Assembly (NCBI GenBank): GCA_016719755.1
Contig: JADJYM010000011.1
Coordinates: 425,573-489,572 of the forward strand
Origin: Novosphingobium sp.
GTDB lineage: Bacteria > Pseudomonadota > Alphaproteobacteria > Sphingomonadales > Sphingomonadaceae
Direction of reading: 5' to 3'
Length of the DNA: 64,000 nucleotides
Below the pieces are notes generated by a model. It did not search any database. It was not told the origin of the DNA and worked only from the letters and a program-made list of their open reading frames with translations. The position numbers and the translations under genes are program-made. Below, one piece after another: positions 9,574-20,479 of the stretch; positions within the stretch are counted from its first letter, which is position 1, and every line of letters starts with the position of its first letter.

Positions 9574-11865
9574 ATGACTGATATCGACACGACCGAACCC
9601 GATCCCTTCGACGCGATCGTCGATGCGCCGTTCGATTCCGCGCTGTCGGAACGATACCTGGTCTATGCGCTCTCCACGATCACCGCGCGCTCGCTGCCCG
9701 ATCTGCGCGACGGGCTGAAGCCGGTCCACCGCCGCCTGCTGTGGGCGATGCGGCAGTTGAAGCTCGATCCGGGGCAGGCCTTCAAGAAATCGGCGCGCGT
9801 GGTCGGCGACGTGATCGGCAAGTATCACCCGCACGGCGATGCCTCGGTCTATGACGCGATGGTCCGCCTCGCGCAGGATTTCTCGCTGCGCTATCCGCTG
9901 GTCGAGGGGCAGGGCAATTTCGGCAATATCGACGGCGATAACGCCGCCGCCTACCGCTATACCGAAGCCCGCCTGACCAAGACCGCGATCCAGCTGATGG
10001 CCGGGCTGGACGAAGGCACGGTCAACTTCATCCCGACCTACAACGGCGAGGAGGAAGAGCCGGAGATCTTCCCCGGGCTGTTCCCCAACCTGCTGGCCAA
10101 CGGGTCCAGCGGGATCGCGGTGGGCATGGCCACCAACATTCCCAGCCACAATGTGGCCGAGATCATCGACGCCACCCTGCTGCTGATCGACAATCCCCAT
10201 GCCGAACACGAACAGCTGATGGAGCTGTTCCACGGCCCGGATTTCCCCACCGGCGGGATCGTGGTCGATAGTCCGGCGGTGATTTCTGCCGCCTATGCCA
10301 GCGGCAAGGGCGCGCTGCGCGTGCGCGGGCGCTTTTCCATCGGGCGCAATCCCGACGGCAGCTGGGAGGAAACCGGGATTGAGAAGCTGGGTGGGGGCCA
10401 GTGGCAGCTCGTCATCAGCGAGATCCCTTATATGCTCCAGAAGGGCAAGCTGATCGAGCAGGTCGCCCAGCTGATCGCCGACAAGAAGCTGCCGATCCTG
10501 GAAGACGTGCGCGACGAAAGCGACGAGCAGATCCGCCTGGTCTTCGTGCCCAAGAGCCGCAACGTCGATCCGGAACTGCTCAAGGAATCGCTCTATCGCC
10601 TGACCGACCTTGAGGGCCGCTTCGGGCTCAACCTCAACGTGCTGGACGAGACCCGCACGCCCGGCGTGCTCAGCCTCAAGCTGATGCTGCAGGAATGGGT
10701 CAAGAGCCAGATCGACATCCTGGTCCGCCGCAGCCAGCACCGCCTGGAAAAGATCGCGAACCGGCTGGAGCTCCTCGGCGGCTACATCATCGCCTACCTC
10801 AACCTCGACCGGATCATCGAGATCATCCGCACCGAGGATGAGCCCAAGCCGGTGATGATGGCCGAGTTCGAACTGACCGACCGGCAGGCCGAGGCGATCC
10901 TCAACATGCGGCTGCGCTCCTTGCGCAAGCTGGAGGAAATGGAACTGCGGCGCGAGCGTGACGATCTGCTGGCCGAGCAGGAGGAATTGCAGAAGCTGCT
11001 CGACAGCCCGGCCCGCCAGCGCACCCGGCTCAAGCGCGACCTGGCCAACCTGCGCAAGGACTATGCCGAGGATACGGCGCTAGGTCGCCGCCGCACCACC
11101 ATTGCCGAAGCCGCGCCGACGGTTGAATTCAGCATGGACGCGATGATCGAGAAGGCACCGGTTACGGTGATCCTTTCGGCCAAGGGCTGGGTGCGCGGCG
11201 CCAGCGGGCACGAGCCGCTCGACAAGGAGTTCAAGTTCAAGGAAGGCGATGGCCCGGCCTTCGCGCTCCACGCCCAGACCACCGACAAGCTGCTGATCGC
11301 CTGCGACAATGGCCGGTTCTACACGCTGGGCTGCGACAAGTTGCCCTCCGCGCGCGGTTTTGGCGAACCGGTCCGCACCATGCTGGATATCGACGCTGAC
11401 GCGCAGATCATTGCCCTGCTGATCTACAAGCCCAAGGCGCAGCTGCTGCTGGCAAGCAGCGTGGGCCGGGGTTTTGCAGCCGAAACGGACGAACTTCTGG
11501 CCGAGACGCGCAAGGGTCGCGGGGTGATGACCACCAAGCCGGGCGTCAAGCTGGCCGTGGTGCGCGAAATCCCGCCCGAGCATGATCACGTCGCCGTGGT
11601 CGGCGACAACCGCAAGCTGGTTCTGTTCAGCCTGGAAGAACTGCCGGTGCTGGCCAAGGGCCAGGGCGTTGCCCTGCAACGCTACCGCGATGGCGGGCTG
11701 GCCGATGCCACCACGCTCAAACTAGAGGACGGCCTCAGCTGGAAGATGGGCGGCGAGAGCGGGCGGACCCGGACCGAAAGCGACATGCGGATGTGGAAGG
11801 TCGCGCGCGGCGCGGCAGGCCGGATGCCGCCCACGGGCTTCCCGCGGGACAACAAGTTCGACTGA
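9574..11865 (+). CDS. parC: DNA topoisomerase IV subunit A
   Basis: Catalytic DNA-cleaving subunit of topoisomerase IV, which unlinks daughter chromosomes. The protein has 763 residues. The quinolone-pocket helix reads [13 protein letters not shown] (about 84-96) and the catalytic Tyr is residue 129 in AYRYTE. The coiled tower region ([12 protein letters not shown]) and a C-terminal beta-pinwheel with GRG-type turns follow. Length and the absence of a long GyrA-type C-terminus favour ParC over GyrA. The ATG at 9574 was chosen because it follows the palindromic repeat and begins a normal acidic N-terminus; the frame is open to 9520. ParE is not in the window. Confidence 0.93.
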   Translation: MTDIDTTEPDPFDAIVDAPFDSALSERYLVYALSTITARSLPDLRDGLKPVHRRLLWAMRQLKLDPGQAFKKSARVVGDVIGKYHPHGDASVYDAMVRLAQDFSLRYPLVEGQGNFGNIDGDNAAAYRYTEARLTKTAIQLMAGLDEGTVNFIPTYNGEEEEPEIFPGLFPNLLANGSSGIAVGMATNIPSHNVAEIIDATLLLIDNPHAEHEQLMELFHGPDFPTGGIVVDSPAVISAAYASGKGALRVRGRFSIGRNPDGSWEETGIEKLGGGQWQLVISEIPYMLQKGKLIEQVAQLIADKKLPILEDVRDESDEQIRLVFVPKSRNVDPELLKESLYRLTDLEGRFGLNLNVLDETRTPGVLSLKLMLQEWVKSQIDILVRRSQHRLEKIANRLELLGGYIIAYLNLDRIIEIIRTEDEPKPVMMAEFELTDRQAEAILNMRLRSLRKLEEMELRRERDDLLAEQEELQKLLDSPARQRTRLKRDLANLRKDYAEDTALGRRRTTIAEAAPTVEFSMDAMIEKAPVTVILSAKGWVRGASGHEPLDKEFKFKEGDGPAFALHAQTTDKLLIACDNGRFYTLGCDKLPSARGFGEPVRTMLDIDADAQIIALLIYKPKAQLLLASSVGRGFAAETDELLAETRKGRGVMTTKPGVKLAVVREIPPEHDHVAVVGDNRKLVLFSLEELPVLAKGQGVALQRYRDGGLADATTLKLEDGLSWKMGGESGRTRTESDMRMWKVARGAAGRMPPTGFPRDNKFD

Positions 11866-11883
11866 GCGTTCACCACTCATACT

Positions 11884-11917
11884 CCGTTCGTGTCTCGACT
11901 ATGCTCGACACGAACGG
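11884..11917. repeat. Dispersed palindromic element, short derivative
   Basis: A 34-bp element with perfect 10-bp ends CCGTTCGTGT / ACACGAACGG around CTCGACTATGCTCG. It equals one arm of the long elements at 9491 and 30172 capped by the outer end of the other arm, so it looks like an internal-deletion form. It lies between convergent parC and cca. Confidence 0.85.
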
Positions 11918-11926
11918 GGGTGATTT

Positions 11927-13087
11927 TCAGTTCAGGGCTGCGTCGAGCAAGGCATTGATCCGCGCTTCGTCCGGGAAGCCCTCCGCTACCCAGCGAGCCT
12001 CGACGCTGCGCAAAATGCGGGCGACTTCCGGCCCGGCCTTTATCCCGCGCGCGACAATGGCGCCGCCTTTCAGCGGGAAGGCGGGCACTTCCCAGCCGTC
12101 GAGCGGAGCGGCGCTTTGGCCCGCCAGCAAAAGCCGGTCGAGCGCGCCCTCGCGGCCCAGGCGATAGGCCAGCGCACGGGCGTCATCCGACGCCCCATCG
12201 CGCTGCGCCGCCAGCGCCAGCCGTTTCTTCTGCGCGCCAGACAGACGGAACCGGCTGGCGACGGCCTCGGCCAGTTGTACTTCGGCGGGCAGCAGCGCGG
12301 CGAGGCGGCGCAGCGCGTCGGGGGCAACGGACTGGCGCTGTTCCTCGGCAACCAGTGCGGCGAGGGCGGCCGGATCGGCTTCTGGCAGGACCACCGCCAG
12401 CACGCCGAGTTCGGCCATCCGCTGAACAGTTGGGGCGGGGTCGGGCAGGCCAAGGAGGTTCATCATCTCCATCCCCACCCGCTCGCGCGACAGGCCCTTG
12501 AGCGTGGCGGCCAGTTCTGAAACCGCTGCTTCTGCATCATTATCCGCAGGCTGGCTGCCGAACCGCGCCTGAAAACGGAAATAGCGCAGGATCCGCAGGT
12601 GATCCTCGCGGATGCGCTGGCGGGCATCGCCGATGAAGCGCACACGCCGCGCGGCAAGGTCATTCAGCCCGCCAAAGTAGTCGAACACCTCGCCGTCCTG
12701 CGGATCGGCATAGAGCGCGTTGATCGTGAAATCGCGCCGCGCCGCGTCCTCGCGCCAGTCGGTGGCGAACTCCACCGTGGCGCGGCGGCCGTCGGTCGAC
12801 ACGTCATGGCGCAGGGTGGTGATCTCCACGGGCCCGCCCGCCAGCACGGCGGTAATCGTGCCGTGTTCGAGGCCCGTGGGGATTGCCGTGATCGCGGCCT
12901 CCTTCAGCCGCCGCATCGTTTCGCGCGGCTGGAGCAGGGTGGCCATGTCGATGTCCTTGACCGGCTGGCCGAGCAGGCTGTCGCGCACCGCGCCGCCGAC
13001 ATAGCGGGCCATGCCCTGGCCCAGCGCGGCATTGAGCGCGGCAAGGTCTGCGCGGCTCATCCATTCGGCGACGAGGCGCTCAGTCAT
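11927..13087 (-). CDS. cca: CCA tRNA nucleotidyltransferase / poly(A) polymerase family
   Basis: Class II nucleotidyltransferase of 386 residues that adds or repairs the 3' CCA end of tRNA. The head domain shows GGAVRDSLLG and the metal site DIDMAT near residues 32-50, then RRDFTINAL and the conserved EDHLRILRYFRFQARFG. A helical C-terminal body follows. The short family cannot be split by eye into CCA-adding and poly(A) enzymes; a single copy in an alphaproteobacterium favours CCA addition. Its start overlaps the end of the Nudix gene by 8 bases. Confidence 0.92.
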   Translation of the reverse strand: MTERLVAEWMSRADLAALNAALGQGMARYVGGAVRDSLLGQPVKDIDMATLLQPRETMRRLKEAAITAIPTGLEHGTITAVLAGGPVEITTLRHDVSTDGRRATVEFATDWREDAARRDFTINALYADPQDGEVFDYFGGLNDLAARRVRFIGDARQRIREDHLRILRYFRFQARFGSQPADNDAEAAVSELAATLKGLSRERVGMEMMNLLGLPDPAPTVQRMAELGVLAVVLPEADPAALAALVAEEQRQSVAPDALRRLAALLPAEVQLAEAVASRFRLSGAQKKRLALAAQRDGASDDARALAYRLGREGALDRLLLAGQSAAPLDGWEVPAFPLKGGAIVARGIKAGPEVARILRSVEARWVAEGFPDEARINALLDAALN

Positions 13088-13682
13088 TCGCGCCGTCTCC
13101 GTGCCAGTCGATCCGCCGCGAGAGGTTGTTGATGATCGCCGCCGTCACGCCCCAGATGCGGTGCTGCTGCCACATGATCTCGATGTAGCGGCGCTCCTTG
13201 CCCATGAAGGTCGCGGCGTTGTGGCTGTGGTTGGCGGTGTCGAACACGAAATCGACCGGCGCCTCGAACCAGGCGGCAACTTCGGTGGGGCTGGGGTTGA
13301 TCTCGATGTCGGGCGGCACCACGGCAAGGACGGGGGTGATGCTGTATCCAGTGCCGGTGCGATAGACGTCGCTGGTGCCGATCACGGTGACGTCGCTTTC
13401 GCGGATGCCCATTTCCTCCCAGGCCTCGCGCAGCGCGGCTTCGACCGGGGTTTCGCCGGGATCGACCTTGCCGCCGGGAAAGGCAACCTGCCCGGGGTGC
13501 GAACGCATGTTGGAGGGGCGGTGGATCAGCAGAAAGCCCGGGCGCGGGCCATCGGTGATCGCGGCCAGCACGGCCGCATCGCGCATTTCGGGCGGGGAGA
13601 GCCAGTGATCGTCGCGCAGCCCCTCGACCTCGCGGGCATGGCCCTCGGCGTGGAGGCGGCGCAGGCGCTCGACCAGGCTCAT
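13080..13682 (-). CDS. Nudix hydrolase, CoA pyrophosphatase type
   Basis: Cytoplasmic hydrolase of 200 residues. The Nudix box is complete: GGKVDPGETPVEAALREAWE, continuing into EMG. The preceding strand RSHPGQVAFPGG is the UPF0035 signature of CoA-pyrophosphatase members (NudL-like), which split CoA into phosphopantetheine and 3',5'-ADP. It overlaps its neighbours by 8 bases (cca) and 4 bases (DUF1285), so all three form one operon. Confidence 0.9.
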   Translation of the reverse strand: MSLVERLRRLHAEGHAREVEGLRDDHWLSPPEMRDAAVLAAITDGPRPGFLLIHRPSNMRSHPGQVAFPGGKVDPGETPVEAALREAWEEMGIRESDVTVIGTSDVYRTGTGYSITPVLAVVPPDIEINPSPTEVAAWFEAPVDFVFDTANHSHNAATFMGKERRYIEIMWQQHRIWGVTAAIINNLSRRIDWHGDGAND

Positions 13683-14218
13683 GCCGGGATCAGCGAGAAA
13701 CGCGCGCCCTGGCTCGATACGGTCAGGTCCTCGCCAGCCAGGTCGACCAGTTGCAGCCAGGTGGAACGGTTGATCCGGGCCTCGGTCCCGTGGCGCACGG
13801 ACAGGTAGAGCGCGGGCAGGTCCGGATCGCCGCGCGCGGTCAGCGGATTCTCGGGGCCTGCCACCACGGTGTCATCGGTGTTGAGCCGGAACACCAGCGC
13901 ATCGCCGCGCCGCGCGACGTCGGTGCCGATGAACGCGGCGTCCTCGACCTCGATCGATTGCCGCTCATGCGGGGTGACCAGCCAGTGGCGACCTTGCTCA
14001 TCGCGGCGCAGCAACGAGGAGAAGGCGCGGATCATTGCCGGGCGGCGGATTTCCCCGCCGTCGTGCAACCAGCGCCCATCGGCCAGGATCGTCATCAGGC
14101 TGTCGCCGCTGACCGCCGGGTTCCACTGCTCGACCGGCGGCAGGCGGCGCGCGGCGGCAAGCTCGGCCACCTGGGCAAGCGACAGTGCGGCAAGATCGGG
14201 CGGCGGTTCGTATGGCAT
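13679..14218 (-). CDS. DUF1285 family protein
   Basis: Protein of 179 residues with the DUF1285 layout: a Pro-rich start, PVEQWNPAVSGDSLMTILAD, the DGRWLHDGGEIRRPAMIRAFS block and RHWLVTPHERQSIEVEDAAF. No signal peptide or membrane segment. It is the first gene of the DUF1285-Nudix-cca operon, its stop overlapping the Nudix start by 4 bases. Biochemical function is unknown; a compact two-domain fold is known for this family. Confidence 0.85.
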   Translation of the reverse strand: MPYEPPPDLAALSLAQVAELAAARRLPPVEQWNPAVSGDSLMTILADGRWLHDGGEIRRPAMIRAFSSLLRRDEQGRHWLVTPHERQSIEVEDAAFIGTDVARRGDALVFRLNTDDTVVAGPENPLTARGDPDLPALYLSVRHGTEARINRSTWLQLVDLAGEDLTVSSQGARFSLIPA

Positions 14219-14242
14219 CGAAAACTGCGATGCCAGATCGCC

Positions 14243-14761
14243 TCAGCCTTTCCAAGGCCCCAGCACGCCCTGCTTGGGGAGGACGGCGGGTTCGTCGCAG
14301 CGCACCAGCAGGCGATGCCGCTCGAACGGGCCGGGCAGGTCCCAGCCGCCGGTGAAGGCATTGGTGAAGCCCCAGAACCGGCCGTAGTATTCGGGATCGC
14401 CGATCATCACCTGCGGCAGCGGCGCCCGCGGATCAAGCGCGGAGAGGCTGGCGCTCATCAGCGCCTTGCCGATTCCGGCGCCCTGATGTTCTGGCAGAAC
14501 GGCAACCGGGCCGACCATGATCATCGGATGGGCGCGGCCCGCTCCATCAGTCAGGGCCACGGGCCAGCACTGGATCGTGCCGACCAGATGCTCCTGCCCG
14601 TCAATCGCCGCGAAGCTGAGGCCGGGCAGCCAGTCCATGCCCTCGCGCACCTTGTAGGCGGTGCGCTGGTGCCGCCCGGGTTCGAACGCACGGTCGAGCA
14701 GGGCTTCGACCAGCGCGGGGTCGACATTGTCGAGCGGGATCAGGGTCAGGGCATCGGACAT
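14243..14761 (-). CDS. GNAT family N-acetyltransferase
   Basis: Acetyl-CoA-dependent acyltransferase of 172 residues. The acetyl-CoA binding motif is clear, MVGPVAVLPEHQGAGIGKAL, followed by the helix region and a conserved late segment YYGRFWGFTNAF. It resembles the COG3153 (YhbS-like) group. It sits 24 bases upstream of the DUF1285 start and may belong to the same transcript. Substrate unknown. Confidence 0.88.
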   Translation of the reverse strand: MSDALTLIPLDNVDPALVEALLDRAFEPGRHQRTAYKVREGMDWLPGLSFAAIDGQEHLVGTIQCWPVALTDGAGRAHPMIMVGPVAVLPEHQGAGIGKALMSASLSALDPRAPLPQVMIGDPEYYGRFWGFTNAFTGGWDLPGPFERHRLLVRCDEPAVLPKQGVLGPWKG

Positions 14762-14818
14762 GGGCCGCGCCGATAGGACCGGCGGCGCGGCTTGTCGAAT
14801 CGAAACGCGCGGGAAGGG

Positions 14819-15919
14819 CTACTTGCGCGAAAGCCGCAGCAGCCTCCCGCCCGCACGGTCCTCAAGCACGAGCAGCGCGCCGTCGCTCGCCTGGGCGATG
14901 GCGCGGATGCGCTTGTCCATCGGATAGCGCGCTTCCTCGCTGGCCTTGTCGCCGTCGATCTTCACGCGGACAACTGCGGCCGGGTTCATCGCGCCGATCA
15001 GCAGCTGGCCCTGCCATTCAGGCCACATTTTCCCGGTGTAGAACACCATGCCGCCCGGTGCGATTACCGGGTTCCATGCCAGTGATGGTGCGGCAAAATC
15101 GGGACGGGTGGAGTGCGGCGGGATGAATTCGCCGCCGTAATGCCTGCCTTCGGACACCAGCGGCCAGCCGTAGTTCGCCCCGTGCCGGACGAGGTTGAGC
15201 TCATCCCCGCCAGCCGGGCCGTGCTCGATCTCCCACAGGCGGCCATCCGGCGCGAATTGCAGGCCAAGGATGTTGCGATGTCCCAGCGAATAACGCTCTG
15301 CCGCGCCCGTGGGCTTGCCCGCCGCGTCGATCGGCAGGCGGATCAGCTTGCCAAGGTCGCTTCCCGGGTCCTGGGCGGGCTGCATCTTCTGCCGGTCGCC
15401 CGAGGCGATGAACAGGTGCCGACCATCCGGGCTGACCGCCAAGCGGTGGGAATAGTGCCCGCGACCGGTGACCTTGGGAGTCTGGCGCCAGATGACTTCC
15501 AGATTGGCAAGCGAGGGCTTGCCGCCGCGCACCAGCTCCGCCCGCGCCACCACGGCCCCGCGCGTTTCGCCTTCGCCGGCCTCTGCCCAGCTGAGGTAGA
15601 TCGCCTTGCCCGAAGGGTGGACGATCACATCGCCAAGGCCGCCCTGACCGCCGTAGGCGACCTGGGGCACGCCCGCCACTTCGGCCACCGGCTGGCCCTG
15701 TTGCCACAGCAGCAGCCGACCCTTCTTCTCGGTAACCAGCAAGGCCCCGTCCGCCAGCTGGGCCATCGCCCAGGGTTCGTCGAAGGTGCCCAGCTCCTGA
15801 ATTGCAAACTGACCCTGCTGCGTGCGCGTTGCGGGCGGGCTATCCCCCGCAGCGGGCGCGCCGCAGCTTGCGGCGATGAGGACAAGCGGCGAAAGAGCGG
15901 AGAGGAGTCGAGTGTTCAT
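14819..15919 (-). CDS. PQQ-dependent sugar dehydrogenase-like lipoprotein
   Basis: Predicted periplasmic, lipid-anchored protein of 366 residues: signal and lipobox near residue 18 (LVLIAASC), then a six-bladed beta-propeller of the soluble aldose sugar dehydrogenase family. Signatures are FDEPWAMAQL, RGHYSHRLAVSPDGRHLF and EHGPAGGDELNLVRHGANYG, the family's conserved active-site loop. PQQ and calcium binding are expected from the family. The ATG at 15919 was chosen; a TTG at 15955 is also open. The start codon overlaps that of divergent rnhB by two bases. Confidence 0.87.
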   Translation of the reverse strand: MNTRLLSALSPLVLIAASCGAPAAGDSPPATRTQQGQFAIQELGTFDEPWAMAQLADGALLVTEKKGRLLLWQQGQPVAEVAGVPQVAYGGQGGLGDVIVHPSGKAIYLSWAEAGEGETRGAVVARAELVRGGKPSLANLEVIWRQTPKVTGRGHYSHRLAVSPDGRHLFIASGDRQKMQPAQDPGSDLGKLIRLPIDAAGKPTGAAERYSLGHRNILGLQFAPDGRLWEIEHGPAGGDELNLVRHGANYGWPLVSEGRHYGGEFIPPHSTRPDFAAPSLAWNPVIAPGGMVFYTGKMWPEWQGQLLIGAMNPAAVVRVKIDGDKASEEARYPMDKRIRAIAQASDGALLVLEDRAGGRLLRLSRK

Positions 15920-16556
15920 GGCCGCAGATATTGGTGAGCCGTCCGATTTTGCCAAGTTCCCCCATGGTCAGGTGGTCATAGGCGTGGACGAGGCCGGGCG
16001 CGGGCCACTGGCCGGGCCGGTGGTCGCCGCCGCCTGCGTGCTGGGAACGCCGGTGCCGCCGGGTCTGGACGATTCCAAGAAGCTTTCGGTCAAACGCCGC
16101 GCCGCGCTGGAACCGCTGATCCAGGCCACCAGCCACTGGGCGCTGGGCGTGGCCGAGGTGGAGGAGATCGACCGGATCAACATCTTTGCCGCAACCATGC
16201 TGGCGATGACGCGCGCGGTGGCGGGGCTGGTCGCCCGGCTTGGCGTGGAACCGGCCGAAGTGCTGATCGACGGCAACATGACCCCGCACGGCCGCCACCC
16301 TGACTGGCGCTGGCAGGCCCGGGCGATCGTTGGCGGCGACGGGATCGAGCCCTGCATTTCCGCCGCCTCGATCCTGGCCAAGGAACACCGCGACCGGCTG
16401 ATGCGCGCTGCGGCGATAGCGCATCCGCACTACGGCTGGGAACGCAACATGGGCTATGGCACGGTCGAACATCTGGAGGCACTGCGCTGCCACGGACCAA
16501 CACCCTTGCACCGCCGCAGTTTCGCGCCAGTGGCGCAGCTGGAAATGTTCCGCTGA
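15918..16556 (+). CDS. rnhB: Ribonuclease HII
   Basis: Cytoplasmic nuclease of 212 residues that cuts RNA in RNA-DNA hybrids and removes single ribonucleotides from DNA. The start of the domain is diagnostic, VIGVDEAGRGPLAGPVVAAA, followed by DDSKKLSVKRR, EVLIDGNMTP and ISAASILAKEHRDR, with the acidic catalytic residues in place. The ATG at 15918 has an AGGAG site 11 bases upstream; its start overlaps the divergent lipoprotein start. Downstream lies the GANTC-rich leader of ccrM. Confidence 0.95.
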   Translation: MAADIGEPSDFAKFPHGQVVIGVDEAGRGPLAGPVVAAACVLGTPVPPGLDDSKKLSVKRRAALEPLIQATSHWALGVAEVEEIDRINIFAATMLAMTRAVAGLVARLGVEPAEVLIDGNMTPHGRHPDWRWQARAIVGGDGIEPCISAASILAKEHRDRLMRAAAIAHPHYGWERNMGYGTVEHLEALRCHGPTPLHRRSFAPVAQLEMFR

Positions 16557-16572
16557 AATTATTTCGCTGACC

Positions 16573-17919
<1,347 letters not shown>

Positions 17920-17950
17920 CCTTCCGTTCGTCTCCTGACCAGTAGTGGCC

Positions 17951-19051
17951 ATGACCCAGACTTTCTATCTGCGCCCCATCGCGCTCGCCGAAAGCCCGCA
18001 GTCCGAAGAGGGTGAGGCGGTGCGGCTGGCCGGGGGCATGGTCTATGCCAGCCGGTTCGCGCTGATCGAGCGCAGCGGCGGCAAGGTGACGGCGCGCACC
18101 CGTTACAGCGCAGGCGAGCTGCGCACCGCCTTGCCTTCCTTGCCGGATGCCGTGCGGGTGCAATGGGACAATCTTCAGCGCGCCCATGCACCGCTGCAAT
18201 GCGGTCCGCGCACGATCCGGATGGATCAGCCGCAGGTCATGGGCATCCTCAACATCACGCCTGACAGTTTCTCCGATGGCGGCCATTTCATGGACGATCC
18301 GCTGATCGCCAATGACCATGCCGCGAAGATGGTTGAGGCTGGCGCGGCGCTGATCGATGTGGGCGGCGAAAGCACCCGGCCCGGCGGCGCGGCGGTGTGG
18401 GAAGGCGACGAGATCAAGCGCGTGATCCCGGCAATCGAGCGGCTGGCGGCGGCTGGCGCGGCGATCAGCGTCGATACCCGGCGGCCCGCCGTGATGGAGG
18501 CCGCGCTGGCGGCCGGCGCGCACCTTATCAACGATGTCTCCGCGCTGCGCCACGATCCGCGCAGTCAGGAATTCGCGGCCCGGTCCGACGTGCCGGTGGT
18601 GCTGATGCACGCGCCGGGGGAGGGCGAAGACCTGCACGCGGACGGCCACTACGCCGACGTTGTGCTGGACGTGTTCGATTGGCTGGCCGCACGGCGCGAT
18701 GCCGCGCTGACGGCGGGAATCGCGCGCGAGAAGATCGTGCTCGATCCCGGCATCGGCTTTGGCAAGACGCTGGCCGAGAACCTGGCCTTGGTCAACGCGC
18801 TGCCGCTATTCCATGCACTGGGCCAACCACTGCTGCTGGGCGCCAGCCGCAAACGCATGGTCGGCGCGCTGTCCAACGAGGCGCCCGCGCACCAGCGGCT
18901 GGGCGGTTCGGTGATGCTGGCGGTGAAGGGGATGGAAGCCGGCGTCCAGTTGCTGCGCGTCCATGACGTGCCCGAGACGGTTCAGGCAATGCGCGTGTGG
19001 CGCGGGCTGCGCGATGCGGCGCTGACGGACTTTTCGCAGCTGGCTGGCTAG
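17951..19051 (+). CDS. folP: Dihydropteroate synthase with N-terminal extension
   Basis: Folate-pathway enzyme joining p-aminobenzoate to dihydropterin pyrophosphate. The protein has 366 residues, against roughly 270-290 usual for the family. The extra part is the first 95 or so residues, ahead of the normal start motif MGILNITPDSFSDGG. The catalytic domain then has DVGGESTRPGG, SVDTRRP, LDPGIGFGKT and LLGASRKR, all intact. The extension has no recognised domain. ATG at 17951 was chosen; a GTG six bases upstream is in frame. It follows ccrM by 31 bases on the same strand. Confidence 0.93.
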   Translation: MTQTFYLRPIALAESPQSEEGEAVRLAGGMVYASRFALIERSGGKVTARTRYSAGELRTALPSLPDAVRVQWDNLQRAHAPLQCGPRTIRMDQPQVMGILNITPDSFSDGGHFMDDPLIANDHAAKMVEAGAALIDVGGESTRPGGAAVWEGDEIKRVIPAIERLAAAGAAISVDTRRPAVMEAALAAGAHLINDVSALRHDPRSQEFAARSDVPVVLMHAPGEGEDLHADGHYADVVLDVFDWLAARRDAALTAGIAREKIVLDPGIGFGKTLAENLALVNALPLFHALGQPLLLGASRKRMVGALSNEAPAHQRLGGSVMLAVKGMEAGVQLLRVHDVPETVQAMRVWRGLRDAALTDFSQLAG

Positions 19052-19138
19052 ATCGCGCTTTCGTGGCCAGCGGTGCCGGATCAAGGCCGGGACGACGCAG
19101 TGCCGTCATCCCGGCGCATACCGGGATCGCTGGTGTCC

Positions 19139-20479
19139 TTACTCAACCTTCGCATTGCTGCGCAGCAAACGGATCGCGGCGAAGGCAAGCACGCCCACTC
19201 CCAGCAGCAGGGCCCCCCACAGCAGCAGCTTGCGGGGAGAGAATGGCCCGTCCGGCTCGGCCGGGGCAAGGCTGATGACCGGGGGCACCCCATTGCCGCC
19301 AGCCTGCGCCACTGGCAGCGCTGCCAGCTTTGCCGGTTCGACCACCTGGCCAAGGGGCAGGGCTGCGGGCTTCGCTTCAGCATTTCCGATCGCGAGCCGG
19401 TAGGGTTCCACGCCATTAAGCGCGGCGATCACCGTCACCGGATCAAGCAGCAGATCGAGCCGCGGGGCAGAGGAGAACCCGGCGCTGCGGCTATCCGCTT
19501 CCAGCCGGTATTCGCGCATGGTGGCGCCTGCCAGTTCGAGCAGGGCGGGCTTGTCGTTCTGGCGCAGAGTGCCCTCAGCCAGCAGCACCCACGGCTGTTC
19601 AGCGGCATCGCGGCCGAACAGCCTGATCGGCAGCAGTCCATCGGGGCCGGTTTCGCTGACCTTCATCGCGGAAATCGGCGCGGCAAGGGCGGGGCGGAAG
19701 GTCAGGTTGTGCGGATCGGTCAGCACGGCCCCGCGCGTGGCGAGCGCGGTGCGTTCGGGCGGGCGCTGGCGGGCGGTGGTCACTTCGGCGCCGTTCACCG
19801 CCACACCCGGTGCGGCTTGCCAACTGATCCTGAGGTAGCGATCGCGCAGGTCCGCGCCGTTCAGGGGCAGGCGCGCGGCGCTGAGCAGCGCCTGACCCGC
19901 GCCCGTGCGGTAGAGCACCTTTTCGCCGAGATAGTCCCACGTTTTCAGATCGCTGCCACTTTCGACCGTCAGGTTGACCGCCACCTGCGCGGGCAGATCG
20001 GCCTTGAAGGCAATGCTCTCCGCCGGGTCGGTCAGGGTACGCGTGTCGATCAGTACGGCAAGCCGGGCGGTCCGGGCGGTCACTTCGGCGGCATCGACGG
20101 CAACACTGCGTTCGCCATCGTCAATCCGCACCGAAACGCCGGACAGGTCGCTGTCCTGCGGCGCGGCGATGGGCAGCGCGTTGAAGGCATGGGTCTGGCG
20201 CGCGGCCTGACTTCCCGCGTCCTCGAAGGCCAGAGAGAGGGTGCGGCCCTTGCCATCATAGAGCCGGATGTCGCCAAGATCGGCGCGGCGCGGCGCGGCC
20301 AGCGCCGCCGGGGGCAGGCTGATCCGCTGCACCGCGCCGCCCTGTGCCTGAGCTACCGGCACGATCAACGCGAAATCATCCGGGCCTTTCGGTGCCTGGG
20401 GGCTGTCCTGCTGGCAGGCGGCAAGCGCCAGCATTCCCAGCACGGGCAGCATCAGGCGAAGCGGGCGGCGGTTCATCAT
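19139..20479 (-). CDS. DUF3999 family lipoprotein
   Basis: Envelope protein of about 446 residues: an N-terminal signal with lipobox (LGMLALAAC near residue 22), a long beta-rich periplasmic part (EDAGSQAARQTHAFNALPI, VSVRIDDGERSVAVDAAEV), and one C-terminal membrane helix (LLLWGALLLGVGVLAFAAIR) followed by a short basic tail. This is the DUF3999 layout. Start at 20479 has an AGGAG site. Its start overlaps the stop of the DUF2339 gene (ATGATG), a pairing seen in many Gram-negatives, so the two products probably work together. Function unknown. Confidence 0.85.
   Translation of the reverse strand: MMNRRPLRLMLPVLGMLALAACQQDSPQAPKGPDDFALIVPVAQAQGGAVQRISLPPAALAAPRRADLGDIRLYDGKGRTLSLAFEDAGSQAARQTHAFNALPIAAPQDSDLSGVSVRIDDGERSVAVDAAEVTARTARLAVLIDTRTLTDPAESIAFKADLPAQVAVNLTVESGSDLKTWDYLGEKVLYRTGAGQALLSAARLPLNGADLRDRYLRISWQAAPGVAVNGAEVTTARQRPPERTALATRGAVLTDPHNLTFRPALAAPISAMKVSETGPDGLLPIRLFGRDAAEQPWVLLAEGTLRQNDKPALLELAGATMREYRLEADSRSAGFSSAPRLDLLLDPVTVIAALNGVEPYRLAIGNAEAKPAALPLGQVVEPAKLAALPVAQAGGNGVPPVISLAPAEPDGPFSPRKLLLWGALLLGVGVLAFAAIRLLRSNAKVE

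Noticed and set aside
9826-9870. Ala at the ParC position equivalent to E. coli Ser80 (GDASVYD), suggesting quinolone-resistance mutation
   Set aside because: As far as I recall Ala here is the usual residue in alphaproteobacterial ParC, so it is not evidence of acquired resistance; alignment would settle it.
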